A stretch of 33,167 nt of DNA from an uncultured Clostridia bacterium (GCA_937894675.1 CALCQO010000038.1:1-33167), one strand, 5' to 3'. Counted from the first letter of the stretch, positions 1-8,601 are shown. The notes: generated from the letters alone by a model not told the origin. Program-made: numbers and translations.

Positions 1-54
1 GATGGTTCCGATGTTTACGTGCGGCTTGTTGCGCTCAAATTTTGCTTTTGCCAT
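1..54 (-). CDS. tuf: Elongation factor Tu, first 18 codons (partial)
   Basis: The minus strand reads MAKAKFERNKPHVNIGTI from an ATG at 54 to the window edge. This is the typical N terminus of EF-Tu, which delivers aminoacyl-tRNA to the ribosome as a GTP complex. A GGGAGG ribosome-binding site lies about 7 nt upstream. It follows the fusA stop by 34 nt, the usual last position of the str operon. Only the N terminus is visible, so nothing can be said about the GTPase motifs. Confidence 0.93.
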   Translation of the reverse strand, partial: MAKAKFERNKPHVNIGTI

Positions 55-88
55 TTTTTTCCTCCCGGCCGCTTAAGCGGCTCGAATG

Positions 89-2161
89 TTATTTATGTCC
101 GATAATCTTTTCGGAAATGGATTTGGGTACTTCTTCGAAGTGGTCAAACACCATGGTGAACATGCCGCGGCCCTGGGTCTTGCTGCGCAGGTCGGTGGCA
201 TAGCCAAACATTTCGCTCAGGGGCACGAAGGAGTGCACCATCTGATCATGCTGGCGGGCTTCCATGCCCTCCACCCGTCCGCGGCGGGCGTTGATGTCGC
301 CGATGACATCGCCCAGATACTGGTCGGGCACGACAACTTCCACGCGCATCATGGGTTCCAGCAGGCGGGCGTCGGCTTGCTTCAGGGCTTCCTTGAACGC
401 CATGGAACCGGCAATTTTGTATGCCATTTCAGAGGAGTCCACGTCGTGATAGGAGCCGTCCAGCAGGGTGACTTTAAAGTCCACCACCTCGTAGCCGCCC
501 AGCATACCGCTGGCGGAAGCCTCGCGGATGCCCTGGTCAATGGGCGCGATGTATTCCTTGGGAATCACGCCGCCCACAATCTTGTTCTCGAAGGAGTAGC
601 CTTCCCCGGGTTCGGTGGGGGTAATCTCGATGACGCAGTGACCATACTGGCCATGTCCGCCAGTCTGGCGCACATACCGGCCCTCGCCCTTGGCGGAGCG
701 GCGGATGGTTTCCTTGTAAGCGACCTGGGGCTTGCCCACGGTGGCTTCCACTTTGAATTCGCGCATCAGACGATCCACGATGATTTCCAGGTGCAATTCA
801 CCCATGCCGGCGATGATGGTCTGCCCGGTCTCTGTGTCGGTGTAGGTTTTGAAGGTGGGATCCTCTTCCGCAAGCCGCGCCAGGGCGAGGGACATCTTTT
901 CCTGGCCTGCCTTGGTTTTGGGCTCGATGGCTACGCGGATAACGGGCTCCGGGAACACCATGTTCTCCAGGATGATGGGGTTGCTTTCGTCGCACAGGGT
1001 ATCGCCGGTGGTGGTGTCTTTCAGACCTACTGCCGCGCAGATATCGCCGGTGCAGACACCCTGCACATCTTCCCGGTGGTTGGCGTGCATCCTGAGGATG
1101 CGGCTGAAGCGTTCCCGCTTGCCCTTGGTGCTGTTGTAGACATAATTGTTGGTTTCAATGGTGCCGGAATAGACACGGAAGAAAGCCAGCTTGCCTACAA
1201 AGGGATCGACGGCGATTTTAAAGGCCAGGGCGGAGAAGGGTTCTTCATCCGAGGGGTGGCGCTCCATCGCGATGTCGTTGTCTTTGGGGCTGTAGCCCTT
1301 GATGGAAGGGATATCCATGGGGCTGGGCATGAAGTCGGTGATGGCGTCCAGCAGCGGCTGCACACCCTTGTTGCGGTAACTGGTACCGCACAGCACGGGT
1401 GTCATCTTGCAGGCGATGGTGGTTTTGCGGATGGCGGCTTTGATTTCTTCTTCCGTCAGATCTTCCCCCGCAAAGTATTTCTCCATCAGGGTGTCGTCGG
1501 TTTCCGCGACAGACTCCAGCAGTTTGGCGCGATACTCATCGGCCAGAGCTTGCATATCCGCGGGAATGTCTTCCTCGCGTACATCCTTGCCTTCGTCATC
1601 GTAGTAGATTTCGGCCTTCATGCGCACCAGGTCGACCATGCCCTTGAAGGTTCCCTCGCTGCCGATGGGCAGCTGGATGGGCACGGCGTTGGCGTGCAAA
1701 CGGCTCTTCATCATCTCGATGGCGTTGTAGAAGTCGGCACCGGTAATATCCATCTTGTTGACGTACGCCATGCGGGGTACGCCGTAGGTTTCCGCCTGCT
1801 TCCAGACCATTTCGCTTTGGGGTTCAACGCCGCCCTTTGCGCAGAAAACGGCGACAGCGCCGTCGAGCACGCGCAGGGAGCGCTCCACTTCCACGGTAAA
1901 GTCCACGTGGCCGGGGGTATCGATGATATTGATGGTGTGGCCTTTCCACTGGCAGGTGGTAGCAGCGGAGGTAATGGTGATGCCACGCTCGCGCTCCTGG
2001 TCCATCCAGTCCATGGTGGCGGCGCCTTCGTGGGTTTCACCCACCCGGTGCACGCGGCCTGTATAGAAGAGTATTCTCTCGGTCGTTGTGGTTTTTCCCG
2101 CGTCAATATGGGCCATGATACCGATGTTGCGTACCATATCCAGCGGATTGGTTCTGAGCAT
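89..2161 (-). CDS. fusA: Translation elongation factor G
   Basis: This 690-residue GTPase drives ribosomal translocation and, with RRF, ribosome recycling in the cytoplasm. Its length is normal for EF-G. The N-terminal G domain shows the P loop AHIDAGKTTTTE (about residues 17-28), the switch region RGITITSAA, DTPGHVDF and NKMD. The domain IV stretch ending in the translocation tip (ASGMLGGYEVVDFKV, then DGSYHDVDSSE) is intact, as is the C-terminal domain ending GRGMFTMVFDHFEEVP. The ATG at 2161 has an AAGGAG site 8 nt upstream. It lies 65 nt after rpsG and 34 nt before tuf in the str operon. A 697-codon open frame on the opposite strand is a high-GC shadow. Confidence 0.98.
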   Translation of the reverse strand: MLRTNPLDMVRNIGIMAHIDAGKTTTTERILFYTGRVHRVGETHEGAATMDWMDQERERGITITSAATTCQWKGHTINIIDTPGHVDFTVEVERSLRVLDGAVAVFCAKGGVEPQSEMVWKQAETYGVPRMAYVNKMDITGADFYNAIEMMKSRLHANAVPIQLPIGSEGTFKGMVDLVRMKAEIYYDDEGKDVREEDIPADMQALADEYRAKLLESVAETDDTLMEKYFAGEDLTEEEIKAAIRKTTIACKMTPVLCGTSYRNKGVQPLLDAITDFMPSPMDIPSIKGYSPKDNDIAMERHPSDEEPFSALAFKIAVDPFVGKLAFFRVYSGTIETNNYVYNSTKGKRERFSRILRMHANHREDVQGVCTGDICAAVGLKDTTTGDTLCDESNPIILENMVFPEPVIRVAIEPKTKAGQEKMSLALARLAEEDPTFKTYTDTETGQTIIAGMGELHLEIIVDRLMREFKVEATVGKPQVAYKETIRRSAKGEGRYVRQTGGHGQYGHCVIEITPTEPGEGYSFENKIVGGVIPKEYIAPIDQGIREASASGMLGGYEVVDFKVTLLDGSYHDVDSSEMAYKIAGSMAFKEALKQADARLLEPMMRVEVVVPDQYLGDVIGDINARRGRVEGMEARQHDQMVHSFVPLSEMFGYATDLRSKTQGRGMFTMVFDHFEEVPKSISEKIIGHK

Positions 2162-2226
2162 GCAGTGTTCTCCTTCTGATGGATAACGGGGTTATATGGG
2201 AAACCCCTGTTTCTTCTTCCTTCTTG

Positions 2227-2697
2227 TTACCAGCGGTAATGGGCAAAAGCCTTGTTGGCCTCGGCCATGCGGTGCATTTCTTCCTTGCGGCGGACGGCGT
2301 TGCCGCCATTGTTGGCAGCTTCCATCAGCTCGTTAGCGAGGCGCTCATGCATGGTCTTTTCGCTGCGTTTGCGGCTGAAATCCACGATCCAGCGCAGGGC
2401 CAGGGTCTGGCGGCGCTCTTCACGGATCTCAATTGGCACCTGGTAGGTGGCGCCGCCCACACGGCGGGCTTTGACTTCCAGCTGGGGCAACACGTTGCCC
2501 ATGGCTTCCTGGAAGACTTCGTTGGGCTCTTTGCCGGTCTTTTCTTTAATCAAGTCAAATGCCGAGTAGCACACTTTCTGGGCTACACCGCGCTTGCCAT
2601 CGAGCATGATCTGATTGATCAGCTTGGTGACAACCGTGGTTCCGTAGATGGGATCGGGCAATACTTCACGTTTGGGTATAAATCCACGACGGGGCAT
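2227..2697 (-). CDS. rpsG: 30S ribosomal protein S7
   Basis: The 156-residue protein begins MPRRGFIPKREVLPDPIYG and contains the S7 core (TKLINQIMLDGKRG, then GGATYQVPIEIR, RRQTLALRWIV, MHERLANELMEAANN). S7 nucleates assembly of the 30S head by binding the 3' domain of 16S rRNA and lines the E site. The length matches the bacterial family. The ATG at 2697 is preceded by GGAGG with 6 nt spacing. It is third in the leftward str operon, 154 nt after rpsL. In E. coli that intercistronic gap is where S7 represses its own translation; whether that holds here is inference. Confidence 0.98.
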   Translation of the reverse strand: MPRRGFIPKREVLPDPIYGTTVVTKLINQIMLDGKRGVAQKVCYSAFDLIKEKTGKEPNEVFQEAMGNVLPQLEVKARRVGGATYQVPIEIREERRQTLALRWIVDFSRKRSEKTMHERLANELMEAANNGGNAVRRKEEMHRMAEANKAFAHYRW

Positions 2698-2736
2698 ATT
2701 GTTCCTCCTTTAAGTCGGCGCTAGAAGCCATCCGTC

Positions 2737-2757
2737 CGGCACACAGCATTCGTGCCG
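2737..2757 (-). promoter_or_regulatory. Hairpin in the rpsL-rpsG intercistronic region (possible S7 control site)
   Basis: The 154-nt gap between rpsL and rpsG is long for this operon and has no open frame with a ribosome-binding site. It contains a 6-bp perfect inverted repeat, CGGCAC/GTGCCG, with a 9-nt loop about 40 nt before the rpsG start. There is no following T run, so it is not a terminator. S7 autoregulation through this gap is known in E. coli; transferring it here is inference. Confidence 0.25.
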
Positions 2758-2851
2758 TTTTGATGAAAAAGCCGCGATTTGTGCAATCATCCCGCCGGTC
2801 GTTCCTGCCGGGTATGGGACTTGCGGCCGCTTCAGGCTACACGTACGCCTT

Positions 2852-3226
2852 TTATTTCTTGGGGCGTTTTGCGCCATAGAGTGAACGGCCCTGGTTGCGT
2901 TTGGCAACCCCCGCCGTATCAAGCGCACCTCTGACAATGTGGTAGCGGACGCCAGGCAGGTCGCGAACGCGGCCGCCGCGGATAAGCACCACAGAGTGTT
3001 CCTGCAGGTTATGACCGATACCCGGAATGTAGCATGTGCCTTCAATCTGGTTGGTCAAGCGGATTCTCGCAATCTTGCGCAGAGCGGAGTTCGGCTTCTT
3101 GGGCGTTGTTGTTTTGACGCTCAAGCAAACGCCGCGCTTTTGCGGATTGCCCTGCAGGATGGGGGCGTCTGATTTGTTGACTACCTTTTTCCTTCCCTTG
3201 CGGATCAATTGGTTGATCGTGGGCAT
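2852..3226 (-). CDS. rpsL: 30S ribosomal protein S12
   Basis: This 124-residue protein sits at the decoding centre of the 30S subunit and controls decoding accuracy. It contains the family signature TTTPKKPNSALRK (Lys43 and Lys44 present) and GHNLQEHSVVLIRGG. Two local departures stand out. Residue 88, Lys in E. coli and B. subtilis, is Arg here (RVRDLPGV, codon CGC). The stretch normally reading LTNGIEVTAY is LTNQIEGTCY. Arg at 88 is a known streptomycin-resistance substitution. The ATG at 3226 has a strong AGGAGGTG site. It is second in the str operon, 60 nt after rplGB. Confidence 0.98.
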   Translation of the reverse strand: MPTINQLIRKGRKKVVNKSDAPILQGNPQKRGVCLSVKTTTPKKPNSALRKIARIRLTNQIEGTCYIPGIGHNLQEHSVVLIRGGRVRDLPGVRYHIVRGALDTAGVAKRNQGRSLYGAKRPKK

Positions 3227-3286
3227 GGAAACACCTCCTGATAATTGATCGGAGCCCGTGAAAGCGGGTCTCCTCCTATAAAATCC

Positions 3287-3568
3287 TCACAACCCTTGAG
3301 GATATATAGTCGTATTCTCGTTGCCCTCCCGGAGGATGGCGCCGGCGGCGGCGGGAACGGAGAGTTTCATCAGCCTGCCAAGCAGATGCATGGTGGAAAT
3401 GTCCCTGACAGGCACCCCGCTTGCCTTGGCAGCGTCCAGGACGCTTTGGCGGATGCGCGTGTCGGCATCCCCGGCAAGGAACACTTCAAGGGCTTTGCCA
3501 GCCCGGATTGCGCGCACCACTTGTCTTGCGCCCGCGACCCTTCTGCCTTCCGGCAGCTTCGTGTCCAT
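3287..3568 (-). CDS. rplGB: L7Ae/L30e-family ribosomal protein (YbxF/RplGB-like)
   Basis: The 93-residue protein has the L7Ae/L30e kink-turn RNA-binding fold. It shows GARQVVRAIRAGKALEVFLAGDAD, the middle SVLDAAKASGVPV, and the late VPAAAGAIL that contacts the RNA. B. subtilis YbxF and YlxQ are the closest known relatives, and ybxF sits directly before rpsL there too. I chose the ATG at 3568 because it has GGAGG at 5-6 nt. A longer frame from 3628 overlaps the promoter -10 box and cannot be on the transcript. It is the first gene of the str operon here. In Bacillus rpoC precedes it; here it does not. Confidence 0.88.
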   Translation of the reverse strand: MDTKLPEGRRVAGARQVVRAIRAGKALEVFLAGDADTRIRQSVLDAAKASGVPVRDISTMHLLGRLMKLSVPAAAGAILREGNENTTIYPQGL

Positions 3569-3626
3569 GGTTTCCTCCGTTCGTTGGCCGTACCTTAAAT
3601 GACCCGGCAGCACAGGCAACCGAATC

Positions 3627-3656
3627 ATAATACCATGGAATACATTCTCATGTCAA
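3627..3656 (-). promoter_or_regulatory. Sigma-A promoter of the str operon
   Basis: On the minus strand TTGACA (3656-3651) and TATTAT (3632-3627) are separated by 18 nt. The -35 box is a perfect match and the -10 box matches 5 of 6. Transcription would start near 3620, about 50 nt upstream of the rplGB start. This fits a highly expressed ribosomal operon with its own promoter rather than one fed from rpoBC. Confidence 0.8.
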
Positions 3657-3744
3657 TGGATTTTGATGGATTTTCACCAATCCCACCGCTGGTTTCTACA
3701 TGGGGACGGCGGCAGGACGGATACCATTTGGTACAACAGGGACA

Positions 3745-3759
3745 CCCTTGATACAAGGG
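3745..3759 (-). terminator. Weak hairpin after the PBP1A gene
   Basis: CCCTTG/CAAGGG form a 6-bp perfect stem with a 3-nt loop, 9 nt after the PBP1A stop codon. No T run follows on the minus strand, so termination would be weak or factor-dependent. Some read-through into the str operon is possible. Confidence 0.25.
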
Positions 3760-3767
3760 CGGTTATA

Positions 3768-6527
3768 TCAGATCGAGCCGGCGTTCGCCATGGCCTGCGT
3801 CAGCTGCGCCATGGCCGCGGCCAAAGTGTTGGTATCGGGGCTGGAGGACACCACGGAATTCAGGTAGTTGATGGCGTTGAGCAGCTCCGAATAATAGGGA
3901 TTGTCGGTGGATGTATGGCTCAGCTGCCCGCTGGCTGCCTGCAGCAGGGTATTGGCGTCGTTCAGCAGCAGGTAGGCGGTGGAGTCCTGGGTATAGTCGC
4001 CCGGTGTCTGATGGATGGGACAAGTATGGGCGGAGAGCATGGCGGTGTTGTAGTTGGGATCCCCAGAGAAAAGCAGGGTAGCGTAGGGGCCCAGGTAGTC
4101 CGTCAGCACCGACTCGTACTGGGTGCCCACAAAGCGCTGCAGGGGGTGCCCCTGGGGCAAAATAACAATGGCTTTGCTGATCAGCGACGCCGGGGGGCAG
4201 TATTGGCCCGCCAGCATGTTGGAATCCCGGCAGATGGTGACATCCTGGTGCATCTGGCAGTAATCCCGGGGAGCGCTCTCCCCCGCCCAGTAATCGGTGG
4301 CGACACCGTAGCCCAGGGCGTCGTTGCGGCAGGCGTCCGTCGCCAGCTGGCCGGACACCGCGCAGGTGGTTACCCTGACCAGACCGTAGTCGGCGGGGTT
4401 GCCCTCCAGAATATCCCGGTTGGAAAGCCCCTCCTGCTGATGGATGGCGCTCATCATGTCGTTCCACAGCCGGGCGGCGCTGTTGCCGCCGGTGGTTTTG
4501 CTGCTGAGAGCCTTATAATTGTCGTGCCCAATCCAGACAGAGGCGGCGTACCAACCGGTGAGGCCGGAGAAAAACACGCCCTTCTGGTCGCTGTTGGTGC
4601 CTGTCTTGCCCGCCACCGTCTGCCCCTTGATGAGGGCGGATTTGCCGGTGCCGTTGCTGACAGCGTCCTTCATGATGTCCACGGTAAGCCAGGCGGTGGA
4701 CGGCTTGAACACCTGCCGGCGCGCCTGGTTGGCGTGGCTGTCGTAGAGCACCTTGTCGTTGCGGTCCATGATGCCGATAAAGGTGAGGGGTTCCTGATAG
4801 ATGCCGCCATTGCCCAGCACCCCGAAGGCGACGGACATCTCAATGGCGGAGATGCCGCTGGAGCCCAGCGCCACCCCAAAGGGCGTGGCGTTGACGCGAC
4901 TTTGGCTGACGCCCTCGCGCAGCAAAAAGTCCACTGAACGCTCAACGCCCACATACTGCATCAGCGCCTGGGCGGCGGCGGTGTTGTCGCTTTTAACCAG
5001 GGCGGTGCGCATGGTTTCCGGACCCCTATAGTTGCTGCCGCCATAGTTGCGCGGCCAGGTATCCTGCCCGTCTCCCCCCCGCCAGCCGGGGATGGGGATG
5101 GGCATGTTGTAAACAATGGATCCGCCGCCCGCCCCCACCTCAAACGCCGGGGCGTAGACGGAAATGGGTTTGATGGAGGAGCCGACGGGCATGTTCATGT
5201 CGCTGGCGCGGTTTAATGTGCGCTTTTGCTGGGGCGGGGTGCGGGAGCCGACAATGGCCTTCAGTTCCCCTGTGCGGTAATCCAATACCACGGCGCAGGC
5301 CTGGGGCTGCTCAATCTCCTGATAGGTGCCGTCCTTATTGCGGGCGCGGTAAATCTTGTCCGCGGGGTCGCGCAGGGCGGGGTAGTTTTTATAGTTGTAC
5401 AACGTCTGCTCGGTGAGGGTTTGTATCTGGGTGTCCAGCGCCAGATACACCTTGTAGCCGCCGGTGCGCAGTTCCTTTTCCATCAGGTTGCGGTTGGCGG
5501 AGGTATTCTCCAGACCCCTGATTTTCAGCAGCGTGCGCACCACATCCTGCACCGCGTACTCCACATAGTGCACATAGGGGTAGAGTTCCTTGCTCTCGGG
5601 GGACTCGGGCAGCACATGGGCAGTTTCCACCTTAAGTGCTTCGGTATACTCCCCATGGGTGATGAACTGGTTTTCATACATCATGCGCAGCACATAGTTG
5701 GTGCGGTTGTTGGTGATGGCGGCGTAGTCCATGGTGTCGGACTTGCGCATGTAAAAATTGCGCCGACAGTTGTAGTAATAGGGGTTGGTGGTCATGCCCG
5801 CCATCATGGCGCATTCCCGCAGGGTAAGCTGGTTCAGCTCCTTGCCGAAAAAGCCGCTGGCCGCCACTTTCACGCCGTAGTAGCTTTCCCCAAGATAAAT
5901 GGTGTTCAAGTAGCTTTCCAGGATTTCTTCCTTGGTGTAGCGGCCTTCCAGCTGCATGGCCAGGTACGCTTCCTGAATTTTCCGCTTGTAGCTGATTTCG
6001 TTGGATAAAACGGTGTTTTTTATCAGCTGCTGGGTGATGGTGGAGCCGCCCTGCTGGCTGCCGGTGACAAAGTTCTGTACAAAGGCGCCCACAATGCGCT
6101 TAAGGTCAACCCCGCTGTGGTTGTAAAAGCGCGCATCCTCCACCGCCACAAAGGCGTTGCGTAAATTGGCGGGCATGGTATCAATGCTGACCATGATACG
6201 GTCTTCCGTGCCTTTAAAATCTGTAATCAGCTTGCCGTCCCGGTCGTAAAAGAACGAAGTCTCGGCCTGCTCGTCGATCTTGGCCAGGTCCAGAACAGGC
6301 GCGGTTTCCACATAGGCTTTGGCGATGCCAACCAGGGTGCCGGCGCCTGCCAGGCCGATTATAAGAATCAGCAAAAAAAGCATCCTGAAGGTGTTGATCA
6401 GCACCGCCAGCACGAAGGATGGTTTGCGCGTGCGCTTCTTGAAAATGCTGCGCCTTGGCTTTTCCCCTTCCTGGGGAAGGGCCTCGTAATACTCGTTTTC
6501 TTCCGGGGGTTGTTTAAAATACCGCAT
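3768..6527 (-). CDS. Bifunctional penicillin-binding protein 1A (class A PBP)
   Basis: The 919-residue enzyme polymerises lipid II into glycan strands and cross-links them on the outer face of the membrane. A cytoplasmic basic tail (KKRTRK, near 30) precedes one membrane helix (about 38-66). The glycosyltransferase domain shows the catalytic-Glu motif VEDARFYNHSGVD (Glu130), GGSTITQQLIKN and LNTIYLG. The transpeptidase domain shows GSSIKP (Ser450, Lys453), SDN (513-515) and KTGT (641-644). The C-terminal 250 residues are Cys-bearing and atypical, with a clostridial-type SGQLATDAC motif. The ATG at 6527 follows GAGG. The gene lies 16 nt after the NAGPA-type gene and is the last of the long leftward run, beside other envelope genes. 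Confidence 0.95.
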   Translation of the reverse strand: MRYFKQPPEENEYYEALPQEGEKPRRSIFKKRTRKPSFVLAVLINTFRMLFLLILIIGLAGAGTLVGIAKAYVETAPVLDLAKIDEQAETSFFYDRDGKLITDFKGTEDRIMVSIDTMPANLRNAFVAVEDARFYNHSGVDLKRIVGAFVQNFVTGSQQGGSTITQQLIKNTVLSNEISYKRKIQEAYLAMQLEGRYTKEEILESYLNTIYLGESYYGVKVAASGFFGKELNQLTLRECAMMAGMTTNPYYYNCRRNFYMRKSDTMDYAAITNNRTNYVLRMMYENQFITHGEYTEALKVETAHVLPESPESKELYPYVHYVEYAVQDVVRTLLKIRGLENTSANRNLMEKELRTGGYKVYLALDTQIQTLTEQTLYNYKNYPALRDPADKIYRARNKDGTYQEIEQPQACAVVLDYRTGELKAIVGSRTPPQQKRTLNRASDMNMPVGSSIKPISVYAPAFEVGAGGGSIVYNMPIPIPGWRGGDGQDTWPRNYGGSNYRGPETMRTALVKSDNTAAAQALMQYVGVERSVDFLLREGVSQSRVNATPFGVALGSSGISAIEMSVAFGVLGNGGIYQEPLTFIGIMDRNDKVLYDSHANQARRQVFKPSTAWLTVDIMKDAVSNGTGKSALIKGQTVAGKTGTNSDQKGVFFSGLTGWYAASVWIGHDNYKALSSKTTGGNSAARLWNDMMSAIHQQEGLSNRDILEGNPADYGLVRVTTCAVSGQLATDACRNDALGYGVATDYWAGESAPRDYCQMHQDVTICRDSNMLAGQYCPPASLISKAIVILPQGHPLQRFVGTQYESVLTDYLGPYATLLFSGDPNYNTAMLSAHTCPIHQTPGDYTQDSTAYLLLNDANTLLQAASGQLSHTSTDNPYYSELLNAINYLNSVVSSSPDTNTLAAAMAQLTQAMANAGSI

Positions 6528-6543
6528 GATACCTCAGGTTTTG

Positions 6544-7359
6544 TCAGGGCTCGGCGATGTAAAACATGTCCGCCAGCCGTCGTCCGCCCTTGTAGGGCTC
6601 GTTGATAACTTCGCCGTTGAACCACATGGCGGCGGATTGGCCGCCGTCCAGGTTGTACGCTTCCACCGCGCCCAGGTCATACATCAGGTTGGCCAACTCC
6701 ACCATGGTCATGCCCCGGTTGGACTTGGTTCTGCCGTCCACCACCACAAACAGGTAGTGGCCCGGCTCGATATAGCCGATGGCTGTTCTGGGGTTTTTGC
6801 CTTTCACCTTGGAGTCGGAGGTTTCGATGGGCTGGCTGTTTTCCATCAGCCCCGGGCCAAAGAGCATGGTGTGCCAGACCGCTTTTTCCTCTGCAAGCTT
6901 TTCCTTGGTCATGTCCTTGCCCTTCACCACATCCATGGTGCCGTCGGCGTAGACTACACCGATATCCCGCAGGTTGTTGGTGCTGCCCCGCAGCAGACTG
7001 CCGTTGGCGTACACGATGCCCACGTTGAGGGTTTTGGCGTAATCGCCGGTAATGGCCAGCACAGCGCCGGCCTCTTGCGCCATCAGGGACAGGCTGCGGG
7101 TGCCGTTATCAAACCGCCCCTCGGGAAACCCGCGGCGGAAAGAGTTTAAGTCCCGCACATAGATGTCCGCCGCGTAGTAATCGCTGTCCGACTGGCGGCC
7201 TTTGGTAATGATAATGGATAGGTTTTTGCTCTTATAACTTAGTTCATCCACCACGCTGCCCGACTGGGTAAACTTGTCGGCAAAATCAAATGTTTGGGCG
7301 GAAGCGCCGGACACAAGCAGCGCCAGCATTAAAACCAGGAGAAATGTTCGTTTGAACAT
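6544..7359 (-). CDS. Secreted phosphodiester glycosidase family protein (NAGPA/DUF2233 domain)
   Basis: The 271-residue protein starts with a signal peptide (MFKRTFLLVLMLALLVSGASAQ, cleaved near 22). The rest is one NAGPA domain, with LAITGDYA, FGPGLMENSQP, PRTAIGYIEPG, VVVDGRTKSNRGMTM and the hallmark NLDGGQSAAMW followed by RRLADMFYI. The human relative removes GlcNAc from GlcNAc-phosphate diesters. Bacterial members are secreted, often with SH3b or PBP neighbours, and are suspected to trim sugar-phosphodiester links in wall polymers. I prefer the ATG at 7359 over the in-frame TTG at 7380, because the AAAGGA signal overlaps the latter, although it is 12 nt away. The substrate is not determinable from sequence. 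Confidence 0.85.
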   Translation of the reverse strand: MFKRTFLLVLMLALLVSGASAQTFDFADKFTQSGSVVDELSYKSKNLSIIITKGRQSDSDYYAADIYVRDLNSFRRGFPEGRFDNGTRSLSLMAQEAGAVLAITGDYAKTLNVGIVYANGSLLRGSTNNLRDIGVVYADGTMDVVKGKDMTKEKLAEEKAVWHTMLFGPGLMENSQPIETSDSKVKGKNPRTAIGYIEPGHYLFVVVDGRTKSNRGMTMVELANLMYDLGAVEAYNLDGGQSAAMWFNGEVINEPYKGGRRLADMFYIAEP

Positions 7360-7388
7360 ATGAAAAAGGTATCCTTTCAAATAGCACC

Positions 7389-7406
7389 GCCCGGCAAAAG
7401 CCGGGC
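7389..7406 (-). terminator. GC-rich hairpin between the SH3b and NAGPA genes
   Basis: GCCCGGC/GCCGGGC form a perfect 7-bp stem with an AAAA loop (TTTT on the minus strand) in the 75-nt gap. No T run follows, so it may act as an mRNA stability or processing element or a partial terminator instead of a full stop. Confidence 0.35.
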
Positions 7407-7434
7407 TTGTGCGGAATTGAGGCGTGTTAAGCGA

Positions 7435-8601
7435 TTATCGCAGGAAGGCGCTCATCATATAGCCCACATAGTTGCCGTAGCGCACCTGGGTCCAGGCGCC
7501 GTCGGGGGCAACCACCGAAACGGTGCTGCCATGGGGCACCCGGACGATGACAGAGCCCGTCGCCTTGCTGGGCTGGGTGCGCAGGTTGACATAACTGCCC
7601 TGGGGGTGCACCACCCGTTTGGCGTTGGCGCCCGGCAGCCCGTAAAGGGTGATGTAGCGGGACATCATATAGCCCCTGGCGCCGGAGGAACGCACGGTGA
7701 CGCGGCACCATTCGGCGCCCTGGGATTCGATAATCAGCTCCGTGCCGCCCGGGTACTGACCCAGCACCCTGGCGCTCAGGGAAGGCTGCTCGCGCAGGTT
7801 GAGCCATTTGCCCGTATTGGTGACCACGCCGTTGCCCGAGCCGCCGGGACTTGTCGGGGGGATGACCGGGGTGCCCGTGCCGGAGCCGGTGCGCAGGAAC
7901 TTATGGTCGATAAAGCCGCTGCGGCTGCCCGCGGTGACATACCAGAACCCATTGCCCTTCAAATGGACAGACACGGAAGTTCCAGGGTTATACTGCCCCA
8001 GCACGCCGTAGGAATACCCCGGGCCATTGCGCAAATTGACCGCGCCGCCATTGGCGGAATAGACAGTAGCAGGGCTGGAGGTGTAGGAACCGCCGCCCGC
8101 GAAACGCAGATACTCCCCTCGGAAATAGCCCGTCTGGGCGCCCATCTGCACATGATACCAGCCGCCGCTTTCCCCCAGCACCGTGCCGGTGGCGCCGTTG
8201 TAGTAGATACCAAGCACCGGCGCGCTTAACGAGGGGTACTGGCGCAGGTTTAAAAACTGGGTGGCGACAGGGTTGTTGACGATAATGGTGGATCCCGTCC
8301 CCGCGGAACCCGCGGTGGTCAGGAATTTGGAGCTCATATAGCCGGTGAGGTTCTGGTTGATGACGCGCACCAGAAACCAATCCCCGAAGTTTTCGATTAC
8401 CTCGACCCATCCGCCCCGTTTGACGCTGCCCAGCCACTGGTATCCCGTACCCGGGCCGCTGCGCAGATTGAGGGAGCTGGTACCCGAAACCATGGCGAAC
8501 AGGGATGTCGCCCCGGGGCTGCTGGCCGCGGCAGGGGGCGCAAGGGTAAACAGAAGCGCCGCCACCATGACGAGGGTTAGGTATCGTACAAAGCGTTTCA
8601 T
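7435..8601 (-). CDS. Secreted protein with five SH3b domains
   Basis: The 388-residue protein has a signal peptide (MKRFVRYLTLVMVAALLF..., cleaved after about residue 27). Five bacterial SH3 domains follow, each opening with the NLR motif, at about residues 44, 117, 188, 267 and 338. Each ends in a GY/GF plus FL/YL strand (GYMSSKFL, GYFRGEYL, GFIDHKFL, GYMMSRYI, GYMMSAFL). A Gly/Ser/Pro linker at 238-262 separates domains 3 and 4. SH3b repeats bind peptidoglycan or surface ligands; no catalytic domain is attached, so it is probably a wall-bound adaptor. The ATG at 8601 has GGAGGA at 6 nt. The next genes encode a NAGPA-type enzyme and PBP1A. Confidence 0.9.
   Translation of the reverse strand: MKRFVRYLTLVMVAALLFTLAPPAAASSPGATSLFAMVSGTSSLNLRSGPGTGYQWLGSVKRGGWVEVIENFGDWFLVRVINQNLTGYMSSKFLTTAGSAGTGSTIIVNNPVATQFLNLRQYPSLSAPVLGIYYNGATGTVLGESGGWYHVQMGAQTGYFRGEYLRFAGGGSYTSSPATVYSANGGAVNLRNGPGYSYGVLGQYNPGTSVSVHLKGNGFWYVTAGSRSGFIDHKFLRTGSGTGTPVIPPTSPGGSGNGVVTNTGKWLNLREQPSLSARVLGQYPGGTELIIESQGAEWCRVTVRSSGARGYMMSRYITLYGLPGANAKRVVHPQGSYVNLRTQPSKATGSVIVRVPHGSTVSVVAPDGAWTQVRYGNYVGYMMSAFLR

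Noticed and set aside
86..2179. 697-codon plus-strand frame opposite fusA
   Set aside because: It is His/Gly/Phe rich with no recognisable domain and mirrors the third-base GC bias of fusA; EF-G on the other strand is certain.
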